DNA of 16,473 nt, from contig JBAXOM010000047.1 of NCBI GenBank assembly GCA_037133215.1, positions 1 to 16,473 of the forward strand, in the 5' to 3' direction. The notes under the pieces are model-generated. The model ran no database searches, was not told where the DNA came from, and saw only the letters and a list, made by a program, of their open reading frames with translations. Position 1 is the stretch's first letter. Every line of letters starts with the position of its first letter. Origin of the DNA: F1-60-MAGs149 sp037133215 (GTDB lineage: Bacteria; Actinomycetota; Thermoleophilia; Gaiellales; F1-60-MAGs149). A program made the translations under genes and the position numbers. Shown piece after piece: positions 1-7,025 of this stretch.

Positions 1-2
1 CA

Positions 3-1163
3 ATCGCAGAACCTCCCACCCCGCCCGCTCCCAAGCGGCGGCGCTCGCGTCGAGAGATGCGTAACGACGGTGGCTCCGCCCTGTCCACGTACGGACTACT
101 GGCGCCGATGCTGATTGTGCTCAGCCTGTTCTTCCTCGCACCGCTCTATTACATCTTTCTCTTTAGCGTCGCGCTGAAGCGCTTTGCCCCGACCGACGCG
201 CTCGCCAGCCTCAACGGTGAGCTCAACGCATTTACGACGGACCTCTGGTCCAAACTGGTCAGCGTTCATGTCACCGTGATGATCCCGGGGCTCAACTTCG
301 ACGTCCCGGTGATCGTGGTCGGCATCGCCTTCGTGGTACTGCTGCTGGTGGCCGTGACGGCGAGCCGCATTCCCGAGTACGGCTCGTGGATTGTTGGCGT
401 CGCCTTCGTCCTGCTGCTTGCGCCCTTTCTGACCTTCCCTGCCGGCAACAACTTGGTGCGCCTCGTCGAGCTGTCGTCTGATGGTCAGTACATGCGCCTG
501 TTCTTCAAGTCGGTCTCGATGGCAATGACGTCGTCAGTAGCGGCAGTGGTGATCGCAATTCCCGTCGCCTACTTCCTCGCCTTCTGCGTCGGCAAGTCGA
601 AGTACACGTGGCTCCTGATCGTGATTGCCCCCTTCTTGACGTCGTACCTCCTGCGCGTCTTCGCCTGGAAGGTCATCCTCGGCGATCAGGGCCTGATCAA
701 CTCGGGCCTGACCGCGATCGGTGTGATCGATCAGCCCTTGACGTTCCTGATCTACAGCCAATTTACCGTCATCGTCGTGCTCACCTACGCGTGGGTACCG
801 TTTATCTGTCTGCCGATCTTCCTCTCTTTTGAGACGATCGATCGGCGCCTGCTCGAGGCCGCCATGGACCTTGGTGCGACGCGTATGCAGGCCTTCCGGA
901 AGATCAGCCTGCCAATTATTGCGCCGGGCATCGTTGCCGCTTTCTTGTTCGTCTTCATCCCGTCGATCGGCGAATACATCACCCCCACGCTCGTCGGTGG
1001 TACGCAGGGCACGATGTACGGCCAGTCGCTCGCCAACCAGTTTGTCGGTGGCGCCTTTAACTGGCAGTTCGGCTCGGCGATGGCGCTCTTCTTGCTGGGC
1101 GTCGTGCTCCTGCTGACCTTCGCAACCGCACGCTTTCTTCGCGCTGGTGGTGGTGGCCTCTAA
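3..1163 (+). CDS. potB: ABC transporter permease, PotB-like (spermidine/putrescine type), start probably upstream of window
   Basis: Inner-membrane permease subunit of a polyamine-type ABC importer (binding-protein-dependent transport fold). Numbering from the ATG at 57, the protein has 368 residues. A first membrane helix lies near 15-38 and the core helices near 153-176, 184-204, 231-257, 288-308 and 341-360. The cytoplasmic EAA loop that docks the ATPase is at 267-286 (EAAMDLGATRMQAFRKISLP). PotB proteins are usually about 280-310 residues; the extra length is a segment with two more hydrophobic stretches (about 84-101 and 108-127). The ATG at 57 has no properly spaced ribosome site, only GAGAG touching it. 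The frame stays open to the window edge and encodes a proline-rich then arginine/lysine-rich stretch, typical of a cytoplasmic tail before the first helix. The real start is therefore probably outside the window. The stop overlaps the next gene by one base (TAATG). Polyamine specificity is inferred from the gene set; other small cationic or organic solutes remain possible. Confidence 0.88.
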   Translation: MAEPPTPPAPKRRRSRREMRNDGGSALSTYGLLAPMLIVLSLFFLAPLYYIFLFSVALKRFAPTDALASLNGELNAFTTDLWSKLVSVHVTVMIPGLNFDVPVIVVGIAFVVLLLVAVTASRIPEYGSWIVGVAFVLLLAPFLTFPAGNNLVRLVELSSDGQYMRLFFKSVSMAMTSSVAAVVIAIPVAYFLAFCVGKSKYTWLLIVIAPFLTSYLLRVFAWKVILGDQGLINSGLTAIGVIDQPLTFLIYSQFTVIVVLTYAWVPFICLPIFLSFETIDRRLLEAAMDLGATRMQAFRKISLPIIAPGIVAAFLFVFIPSIGEYITPTLVGGTQGTMYGQSLANQFVGGAFNWQFGSAMALFLLGVVLLLTFATARFLRAGGGGL

Positions 1164-1996
1164 TGGCGCACGACTCGTCCACCTTCGTCGTCATCTCGCC
1201 GTGGGGCAAGCGCGTCTTGGCCGCATTCTTCGTGGTCTTTCTACTCGTGCTGTATCTGCCGACCGTGCTGCTGATCATCTTTTCCTTCAACGACGGCACG
1301 GTCGCAGCCTTTCCGCTTGAGGGATTGACGACGAAGTACTACGGTCTGGCCTTCCACTCGGACGAGATTCGCAAGGCACTGGGAGCGAGCGTCTGGGTTG
1401 CGCTTGGCGCGGCCTTTTTCGCGACGCTGATCGCCTTGATGGCGTCGTACCCGCTCGCCCGCCGCAACGTCCGCGGCAAGGCTTTTATCTCCGCTCTCAT
1501 GCTGGTGCCTCTGGTCGTGCCAACGGTGGTGCTCGGTGTCGCCCTGCTGATCCTGTTTCAGCGTGGTCCCGGCCAGATCGGACTTGGCCTGACGCGCATC
1601 ATGCTGGCGCACATCGTGATTGCGATGCCGTTTGCCGTCTTGATCCTCTTGCCACGCATCGCCAGTATCGACCGGCGACTCGAGGAGGCAGCCTACGACC
1701 TTGGCGCCTCTGGCATCCAGACGTTCCGCCGCGTAATGCTGCCGCTGATCGTGCCGTCGATCATCTCGGCTTTCCTGATCTCGTTCGTCTTCTCGATCGA
1801 CGAAGTTGTGATTGCCTCGTTCCTCGCCTCCGATCAGGTCACCTACCCCGTCTACCTCTATTCGGGCCTCAAGTTCCCCGAGAAGACGCAGACACTGATC
1901 CCCGTCGCAACCGTGATGATTGTGATCAGCTTCGCCCTCGCCTTCGGTGCCGAGGCGATCCGTCGCTACGGCGACCGCCGCTTGGTCGGGAAGTAG
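1163..1996 (+). CDS. potC: ABC transporter permease, PotC-like
   Basis: Second permease of the same importer, 277 residues, the normal PotC length. The first helix is near 19-41, with further helices near 78-97, 108-131, 147-164, 196-216 and 246-263. The EAA loop lies at about 175-194 (EEAAYDLGASGIQTFRRVML). Its ATG shares one base with the stop of the upstream permease (TAATG), so the two are translationally coupled and presumably made in equal amounts for a heterodimeric channel. The N-terminus is short and the motif around residues 208-216 (FVFSIDEVV) is typical of PotC rather than PotB. The polyamine assignment rests on the PotB-PotC-PotD order and on the binding protein downstream. Confidence 0.88.
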   Translation: MAHDSSTFVVISPWGKRVLAAFFVVFLLVLYLPTVLLIIFSFNDGTVAAFPLEGLTTKYYGLAFHSDEIRKALGASVWVALGAAFFATLIALMASYPLARRNVRGKAFISALMLVPLVVPTVVLGVALLILFQRGPGQIGLGLTRIMLAHIVIAMPFAVLILLPRIASIDRRLEEAAYDLGASGIQTFRRVMLPLIVPSIISAFLISFVFSIDEVVIASFLASDQVTYPVYLYSGLKFPEKTQTLIPVATVMIVISFALAFGAEAIRRYGDRRLVGK

Positions 1997-1998
1997 CC

Positions 1999-2229
1999 GT
2001 GCGGGCGCTGGTCGCCACAATTATCGCGATCGGCGTGCTCGCTGGGTCGGCTGTCGCGGTCGCGCAACACGCAGATACCTCGGGCGCCGCACGGGCACGC
2101 ATGATCACGGTCCTGTCGAGTGAAATCTCCACAGGCGACTGTGGCTGCACCGCGCCAACCCGCGCAAAGGATCGGGCTGCTGACAGAGCAGCTGCAGAAG
2201 CTTCAACCAGCACGAAGATCGCTCCCTAA
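1999..2229 (+). CDS. Small putative secreted protein, unknown
   Basis: A 76-residue open frame in the 272-base gap between the PotC- and PotD-like genes. The GTG start lies two bases after the potC stop and is preceded by GGGAAG (1988-1993), a weak but suitably spaced ribosome site. The first 23 or so residues look like a signal peptide: MR, then a hydrophobic stretch of A, V, I, L and G, then small residues ending near AVAVAQHA. The mature part is polar and Ala/Thr/Ser-rich with a Cys-Gly-Cys (GDCGC, residues 46-50) and a charged Arg/Lys/Asp/Glu tail. I do not recognise a family. Codon choice is less G/C-biased than in the neighbours (AGA, TCA, ATT occur), so it may be a decayed or non-coding spacer. 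If real, it is an exported accessory of the transporter operon. Confidence 0.42.
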   Translation: MRALVATIIAIGVLAGSAVAVAQHADTSGAARARMITVLSSEISTGDCGCTAPTRAKDRAADRAAAEASTSTKIAP

Positions 2230-2268
2230 CGGCGTACAACCGCCAACGGCTCTCCGAGGAGGGACCAC

Positions 2269-3474
2269 ATGGACGCACGCATGAATCGCAGAGGCTTTGT
2301 CGCTCTGACCGGCGCAACGAGTCTCGCGGCGTTCCTCGCCGCCTGTGGAGGATCGTCGTCTTCCGGCAGCGGGAGTGCGGCTGATACGAGCGCGAGCAGT
2401 GGTTCTGGCGCCCAGCCCGCCTCGTTTGACCCGGCGACTGAGCCGGACGGACCGCTTACGGTCTTTACCTGGGCCGGCTACGACGACTCCCCTAAAGACG
2501 GCGCACCCTTTATGTGGTCGCAGTATGAGCATGGGCCGTACGGCAGCAAGTCGCCACTCGAGTTCACGCTCCTCGACGATGACACCCAGGCGCTCGCCAA
2601 GGTCGCCTCAGGCTTCAACCCCGACATCATCCACCCCTGTGGCAGCTTCATTACCAAGTGGCAGCAGGCGGGCCTGATTCAAGCACTCGACACTGGACTG
2701 CTGCCCGATTGGGCGGGTGTCCCCGAGGCGCTGAAAGAGCCCGGATACATCGACGGCGCGTATTACCACATGCCTTTCGATACGGGCTTTACCTCGCTGA
2801 CCTACGACGCCGACGCGATCGACTTTTCGGCAACGGGCGGTGAGGAATCGTGGAAGGTCTTGCTCGACGAGCGTTACAAGGGCAAGATGTCGCTCTTCCG
2901 TGGTCCCGACGAGGTGATCTCGATCGGCGCACTCGTGAATCGTGGCGCGCTTGATCCGATGGTGTTGACGCTCGAGGAGATTGCCGCCTCCAAGGAAACG
3001 TCGCTGAAGATCAAGGCGAACTTGCGCAACTACTGGACCTCCCAGAACGATACGGTCAACGACTTCGTTAACGGCAACTTGCTGGTCACTTCGACGTGGC
3101 CTGACGGGTACTGGAAGATCAAGAACCATCCAAAGATGAAGGGCCGCAACATCAAGTACATGCAGCCAATCGAGGGTCGCATGGTTTGGGTCTGCGGGAT
3201 GGTGCTAAGTGCGCAATCCCAACAGCCCGGGCGCGCCATGGTCGCGATGGCGTCGGCCAATACACCCCAGGCATCTGCCGACCTGACGGATCTCTTTCAG
3301 TACGCCGGCGCACAGAAAGAGGGTGTCGCCAAATTGATCAAGGATAAGGACCTAATCAAAGTCTTTGGCATCGATGACCCCAGCCTCTGGGCAGCACCAA
3401 AGGCGTGGCCGCAGAAGCCTGTCCAGCCGTATGCCGAGTACATCGCGGCTGGCACTGAGGTCCTCGACAGCTGA
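2269..3474 (+). CDS. potD: Polyamine-type ABC transporter substrate-binding lipoprotein, PotD-like
   Basis: Extracytoplasmic solute-binding protein, 401 residues. The start at 2269 has an excellent ribosome site (GAGGAGGG, 2256-2263, five bases upstream). The N-terminus carries a twin-arginine-like signal (NRRGFVALTG, residues 6-15), a hydrophobic region and a lipobox LAAC with Cys26. This indicates export, possibly by Tat, and lipid anchoring on the outer face of the membrane. A Ser/Gly-rich linker (27-50) precedes the binding domain, which opens with LTVFTWAGYDD, the usual first beta strand of PotD/PotF-type proteins. It follows the two permeases, so it delivers substrate to them. Spermidine/putrescine is the family default; the ligand residues cannot be checked by eye. 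A second Met at residue 5 is a less likely start because it sits farther from the ribosome site. Confidence 0.9.
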   Translation: MDARMNRRGFVALTGATSLAAFLAACGGSSSSGSGSAADTSASSGSGAQPASFDPATEPDGPLTVFTWAGYDDSPKDGAPFMWSQYEHGPYGSKSPLEFTLLDDDTQALAKVASGFNPDIIHPCGSFITKWQQAGLIQALDTGLLPDWAGVPEALKEPGYIDGAYYHMPFDTGFTSLTYDADAIDFSATGGEESWKVLLDERYKGKMSLFRGPDEVISIGALVNRGALDPMVLTLEEIAASKETSLKIKANLRNYWTSQNDTVNDFVNGNLLVTSTWPDGYWKIKNHPKMKGRNIKYMQPIEGRMVWVCGMVLSAQSQQPGRAMVAMASANTPQASADLTDLFQYAGAQKEGVAKLIKDKDLIKVFGIDDPSLWAAPKAWPQKPVQPYAEYIAAGTEVLDS

Positions 3475-3512
3475 GCCGTGGGGCAGGAGTGGTCTAGCGG
3501 TGGCTACGAGGC

Positions 3513-3535
3513 GGTAAACACGCTTGGTGTTTACC
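3513..3535. terminator. Perfect 9-bp inverted repeat after potD; hairpin terminator or operator
   Basis: GGTAAACAC (3513-3521), a 5-base spacer GCTTG (3522-3526), and the exact reverse complement GTGTTTACC (3527-3535). It lies 39 bases after the potD-like stop and 25 bases before the start of the phosphate permease. The stem is only moderately G+C rich and no run of T follows on either strand, so a classic intrinsic terminator is not shown. The symmetrical AT-containing arms would equally suit an operator for the permease gene. Confidence 0.5.
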
Positions 3536-3560
3536 AGAAGATCCGTCAGAGTGGCGTGCG

Positions 3561-4730
3561 ATGGATTTGATCCTTGTCGCCACGATCGTCACGGTCGCTC
3601 TTGCCGTGCTGTTCGATTTCACAAACGGCTTTCACGACTCGGCGAACTCGACGGCTACGGTCGTCGCCACGCGGTCGTTGAGCCCACGCGTGGCCGTCGT
3701 TCTCGCGGCGGTCTTTAACTTCCTCCCCGCCTTCGTCGTTGGCACCGCCGTGGCGAACACGATTACGAAGACCGTGCAGCTCGGCGATCTCCCGACCGTG
3801 GCTGCCGGCGCCGTGCCCTACGGCGTGCGCCTGACGCTGGCTGCGTTGCTCGGCGCGATTTTCTGGAACTTCTTCACGTGGCATCGCGGTCTGCCGTCGT
3901 CGTCGTCCCACGCACTGATCGGTGGTCTGGTCGGAGCTGGCATCGCCGCTGGTGGCATGGGCGCGGTCAACTGGAATACCATGAAAGACATCGTGATCGC
4001 AATCGTTGCGTCGCCTGTCGTCGCGGGTGTCGTCGCAATTCTCGCCGTGATCATCATCTTGTTGATGACCAAAGTCTTCAAATTGCACGAGGACCATGTT
4101 GTCTATCAGGTTGGACAGATCGCGTCATCCTGCTGGGTTTCTTGGGGCCATGGCTCTAACGACGCGCAGAAGACGATGGGTGTTGTGGCAGCCACGCTCT
4201 TTGCTGGCGGCTATTTGGGCGACATGGACGCAAGCCACCTCGAGCCGCCGACCTGGGTCATCTTCGGCGCGCACGCTGCGATTGCCGCAGGCACGCTCTA
4301 CGGTGGCTGGTCGATCATCGAGACGATGGGACTTAAGATCACGAAAATCACCCGCGCGACGGGCCTTGCCGCCAACATCGGCGCGCTCGTCTCGATCAAT
4401 GGCGCCACCAACTTTGGTATTCCAATCTCGACGACTCAGGCCGTGTCGAGCTCGATCGTCGGCTCGGGTGTCGGTGCGCGTCGCCGCGTCAACTGGCTCG
4501 TCATGCGCGACATGGTGATCGCATGGGTCTTCACGATGCCCGTGGCTGCGGTGATCGGTTTCGTCGTATTCCAATTGACGGTGCTTCCCGGCGTGCTTGC
4601 CTACGTCGCCACCGCCGCCGCGATCGTGGCGCTGGTTATCTACGCCGTGATCCTGATGCGTGGCGCGATGACCGCTGAAGACGTCGCCGAAGAGCTGCCT
4701 TCGGAGGCAGAACTCATCGGCGCGACCTGA
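3561..4730 (+). CDS. pit: Inorganic phosphate transporter, PiT family
   Basis: Low-affinity ion-coupled phosphate permease of the inner membrane, 389 residues. The family's internal duplication is clear. N-terminal half: DFTNGFHDSANSTATVVATR (19-38) and GLPSSSSHALIGG (110-122). C-terminal half: SWGHGSNDAQKTMG (194-207) and GIPISTTQAVSSSIVGSG (286-303). These are the two signature pairs thought to build the phosphate site. The polypeptide is very hydrophobic, with helices throughout and a C-terminal acidic tail. The ATG at 3561 is the first usable start; no clear ribosome site precedes it. It stands alone: the PhoU-like DUF47 partner often found beside bacterial PiT genes is absent on both sides. 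It converges with the dehydrogenase gene at 4752, only 21 bases away, with no obvious terminator between them. A related anion such as sulfate is possible but less likely. Confidence 0.93.
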   Translation: MDLILVATIVTVALAVLFDFTNGFHDSANSTATVVATRSLSPRVAVVLAAVFNFLPAFVVGTAVANTITKTVQLGDLPTVAAGAVPYGVRLTLAALLGAIFWNFFTWHRGLPSSSSHALIGGLVGAGIAAGGMGAVNWNTMKDIVIAIVASPVVAGVVAILAVIIILLMTKVFKLHEDHVVYQVGQIASSCWVSWGHGSNDAQKTMGVVAATLFAGGYLGDMDASHLEPPTWVIFGAHAAIAAGTLYGGWSIIETMGLKITKITRATGLAANIGALVSINGATNFGIPISTTQAVSSSIVGSGVGARRRVNWLVMRDMVIAWVFTMPVAAVIGFVVFQLTVLPGVLAYVATAAAIVALVIYAVILMRGAMTAEDVAEELPSEAELIGAT

Positions 4731-4751
4731 CGCGTACATCGCACACCAGGT

Positions 4752-5702
4752 TCAGGCCAGCGGTCCCACCTCGGCGGGGCGGGTCATGCCGTTAAGAGGC
4801 TCTTCGCCACGCAGGACCCGCGCCACGTCCTCAGCTGCGTCATCAAAGGAACGTCGGTCCGACTCGGCCGAATACCACGCCGCGTGCGGTTGGATGATCG
4901 TGTTTGGCCACGTCAACGCTGGCTCGTCGGCCGGAGCAGGCTCGACCGGCAGCACGTCAAGCGCGGCACCGGCGATGGCGCCCGTCTCGAGTGCGCGCCC
5001 GAGGGCGAGATGGTCGACGATCGCAGCCCGAGCCGTATTGACGAGGTAGGCGTCGGGGCGCATCTTCGCGATCGCCGCGGCGTCGATGAGGCCCCTGGTG
5101 CGGTCGGTCAGCGACGTCATGATCGCCACGACATCGGCAGCACCAAGCAGGTCGTCGAGCGGCACGAGGGTGCCACCCGCGGCAGCAACGTCACCTGCCG
5201 CAGCGTGCTCAGACGCCACGCGCACGTCCATGCCAACGGCACTGGCGGTCGTGATCAACCCGTGACTAATCGCACCGAAGCCCACCACGCCAAGAATCGA
5301 ACCGCGTACAGGGCGTGGTGCCCGCGGGTACGGCCACCAGGTGCCCTCACGGACAAGGCCATCCAGCATCACGACACCACGCAGCACCGCGTAGATGAGC
5401 GCCATCGTGTGGTCGACGACCTCGACATCGCAGAAGTGCGTCACGCGACAACACCAGACGCCACGCTCGGCCAGCCCATCGACTGCGAGATGGTCAAACC
5501 CGGTCGAGCACGTGCCAACCGCTTTCAGGTTCGGCGCAGCGTCGAGCACGTCGACGCCGATCTTGCCGCCCGGGTAGGTCAGCACCGCAACGACATCGTC
5601 GCCAGCGATCTCCGTATTGAACTCAACCGTTACCCCACAGGGCTCAAGGATGGCGCGGGCGCGGTCGAGCGGCCACGTATCGTCGATCACTACGACTCTC
5701 AT
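4752..5702 (-). CDS. D-2-hydroxyacid dehydrogenase family protein, CtBP-like, divergent paralogue
   Basis: NAD-dependent D-isomer 2-hydroxyacid dehydrogenase fold, 316 residues, last gene of a three-gene operon. The start overlaps the previous stop by four bases (ATGA, 5699-5702) and has GGAGGG six bases upstream. The catalytic Arg, Glu and His appear retained: R225 (VNTARA), E254 (VLPVEP) and H273 (QPHAAWYSAE). The HAAWYS sequence resembles the C-terminal-binding-protein (CtBP) clade. It differs from the family elsewhere: the Rossmann motif reads GFGAIS (141-146), with Ser for the last Gly of GxGxxG, and the usual HxPLT motif reads MTSLT (about 195-199). It is a clear homologue of the upstream gene over its whole length, for example GDDVVAVL, GTCSTG and REG.WWPYPR. 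It may have a changed cofactor or substrate, or may act as a partner subunit. The substrate is unknown. Confidence 0.85.
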   Translation of the reverse strand: MRVVVIDDTWPLDRARAILEPCGVTVEFNTEIAGDDVVAVLTYPGGKIGVDVLDAAPNLKAVGTCSTGFDHLAVDGLAERGVWCCRVTHFCDVEVVDHTMALIYAVLRGVVMLDGLVREGTWWPYPRAPRPVRGSILGVVGFGAISHGLITTASAVGMDVRVASEHAAAGDVAAAGGTLVPLDDLLGAADVVAIMTSLTDRTRGLIDAAAIAKMRPDAYLVNTARAAIVDHLALGRALETGAIAGAALDVLPVEPAPADEPALTWPNTIIQPHAAWYSAESDRRSFDDAAEDVARVLRGEEPLNGMTRPAEVGPLA

Positions 5703-6643
5703 CGGGTTCCCTCCGGTTGCATAATCAGCCCCTCTGGCACCTCGCCACGGAGGAACCGAGCCAGATCAGCTATTTGACGGCGATACGGCGCCAGACTGGC
5801 CTCGGCGGAATACCAAGCCGAGTGTGGCTGCAGAATCAGGTTGGGCCAGCCAAATGCGGGCTCGTCTGCCGGTGGCGGCTCGACCGGATAGACGTCGATC
5901 GCCGCACCGGCAATCACTGCCATCCGTAGGGCGTCGCCGAGTGCGACGTGATCGACGAGCGGGCCACGCGCACAGTTGACGAGATACGCATCGTCGCGCA
6001 TCTGGGCAAAGCGGCGGGCGTTCATCAGATGTTGCGTCTCCGGGAGTAGCGGCGCGTGCAGCGTGACCACATCGCTCGTCTCGAGCAGCGTGTCGAGATC
6101 GACCTTCTGCACGCTGAGGCTCTGCATCGTTGCCTCGCCGACGAATTCGTCGTAGGCCACCACTTCCATCCGAAGCGCGTCCCCCTGAATGGCCACGAGT
6201 CGACCAATACGACCAAAGCCGATGATGCCGAGGCGACTGCCTGCCAGGCGTCGCGGCTCGCGTGGATAGGGCCACCAGCCACCCTCGCGGACGAAGCCAT
6301 CGAGTTGCGCAACGCCACGCAGCAGGTTCGCGGCGAGCGTAATCGTGTGCTCAGCAACCTCCTCGTCGCAATAACTCTTGACGTGCAGGCACATGACACC
6401 CTGCGCCGACAGTTCCACCGCGGGGATGTTGTCGTACCCGGTCGAGCACGTGCCAACAAGGCGCACGTTCGGCACCAACTCGAGCAGATTCGCTGGGATT
6501 GTCTGCTCTGGTGCAGCGAGGACGGCGACCACGTCGTCCCCTTCGATGCGATCGGCCTTTTCGAGCGTCACGTCGATGCCGTCGAGAGCCTCCATGCCAA
6601 CGTCCATGGGCCAGAGCGGGTCAAGAATCAGCACGCGCGTCAT
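5699..6643 (-). CDS. D-2-hydroxyacid dehydrogenase, CtBP-like
   Basis: NAD(H)-dependent reduction of a 2-oxoacid or oxidation of a D-2-hydroxyacid is the expected chemistry; 314 residues, normal length. Canonical features: Rossmann GFGRIG (142-147), LHAPLLPET (195-203), catalytic R226 in NCARG, E255 in VYPVEP and H274 in QPHSAWYSAE. The PH.AWYS block is characteristic of the CtBP-like clade, where that Trp contacts the substrate. The ATG is inside the stop of the dehydratase-like gene (ATGA, 6640-6643), with GGAGG seven bases upstream. The next gene is a paralogue, also joined by ATGA, so the two enzymes are probably made together and might form mixed dimers. Glyoxylate/hydroxypyruvate reductase and phosphoglycerate dehydrogenase are alternative family labels, but the short length without an ACT domain argues against full SerA. 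Confidence 0.9.
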   Translation of the reverse strand: MTRVLILDPLWPMDVGMEALDGIDVTLEKADRIEGDDVVAVLAAPEQTIPANLLELVPNVRLVGTCSTGYDNIPAVELSAQGVMCLHVKSYCDEEVAEHTITLAANLLRGVAQLDGFVREGGWWPYPREPRRLAGSRLGIIGFGRIGRLVAIQGDALRMEVVAYDEFVGEATMQSLSVQKVDLDTLLETSDVVTLHAPLLPETQHLMNARRFAQMRDDAYLVNCARGPLVDHVALGDALRMAVIAGAAIDVYPVEPPPADEPAFGWPNLILQPHSAWYSAEASLAPYRRQIADLARFLRGEVPEGLIMQPEGTR

Positions 6644-6942
6644 GCAACAACCTCCGGCAAGATCGTATCGATTGCCTCCGCGAGGTCGAGGTCGAGTTGC
6701 GAAATGCCGCGTGGACGGTGCGTGGTCAACTCGATACGGAGTGTCGCTCCCCGCTGAGACCAGTTGGGGTGGTGATCAAGGCGTTCCGCAACCGCGGCGA
6801 TCGGTGCCAGCGAGTCGAATGCCTCTTGCCACGAGGCAAAGGTATGCGAGCGAACCAGGCACCCGTCGACGAGCGCCCAGGCGCGACGCTCAACGAGTGC
6901 GTCCGTCAACACACTGAATGTCAATGGCGTGTGCTTGCTCAT
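6640..6942 (-). CDS. Pterin-4a-carbinolamine dehydratase-like protein
   Basis: Small protein of 100 residues matching the PCD/DCoH family, which dehydrates 4a-hydroxytetrahydropterin after aromatic amino-acid hydroxylation. The start at 6942 is chosen because GGGAGAG lies six bases upstream. The open frame extends farther upstream but would run through the intergenic palindrome. Visible motif: E53, H57-H58-P59, W61, TTH with H75, and D84, with the spacing of the family signature E-x3-H-H-P-x5-aromatic-x9-H-x8-D. The one departure is Gly65 where Tyr/Phe/Trp is normal. It is the first gene of a minus-strand operon and overlaps the following dehydrogenase by ATGA. No phenylalanine hydroxylase is in view. 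Bacterial members also occur without aromatic hydroxylases, so its real substrate here is open. Confidence 0.85.
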   Translation of the reverse strand: MSKHTPLTFSVLTDALVERRAWALVDGCLVRSHTFASWQEAFDSLAPIAAVAERLDHHPNWSQRGATLRIELTTHRPRGISQLDLDLAEAIDTILPEVVA

Positions 6943-6966
6943 CCGTTTCTCTCCCACCCATCCTGT

Positions 6967-7006
6967 TACCCGCGTAGTCGCCAGCACTGCGTAGACTACG
7001 CGGGTA
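6967..7006. promoter_or_regulatory. Perfect 13-bp inverted repeat in divergent intergenic region, likely operator
   Basis: TACCCGCGTAGTC (6967-6979) and its exact reverse complement GACTACGCGGGTA (6994-7006) are separated by 14 bases. The right half also contains a local palindrome GCGTAG-A-CTACGC (6989-7001). The box GCGTAG therefore occurs three times: forward at 6972-6977, forward at 6989-6994 and inverted at 6996-7001. A TAGACT hexamer (6992-6997) that fits an actinobacterial -10 box for the transaldolase gene lies inside the repeat. The element sits in an 83-base gap between divergent starts at 6942 (minus) and 7026 (plus). This is the expected place for a repressor site controlling both directions. 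No regulator gene is adjacent. Confidence 0.6.
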
Positions 7007-7025
7007 CCGCAACGTGGAGGACACC

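Noticed and set aside
1241..2020. Open frame of 259 codons antisense to the PotC-like gene
   Set aside because: Very His/Asp/Gln/Arg-rich and without domains; explained by the opposite-strand permease.
2176..2192. GCTGCT-N5-AGCAGC inverted repeat between the PotC- and PotD-like genes
   Set aside because: Six-base stem from simple repeats, likely by chance.
4695..4710. CTGCCT-TCGG-AGGCAG hairpin near the end of the phosphate permease gene
   Set aside because: Inside the coding region, only six pairs and no T-run; too weak to call a terminator.
4884..5777. Open frame of 297 codons antisense to the second hydroxyacid dehydrogenase
   Set aside because: The opposite strand carries clear dehydrogenase motifs and operon overlaps; this frame shows no family feature.
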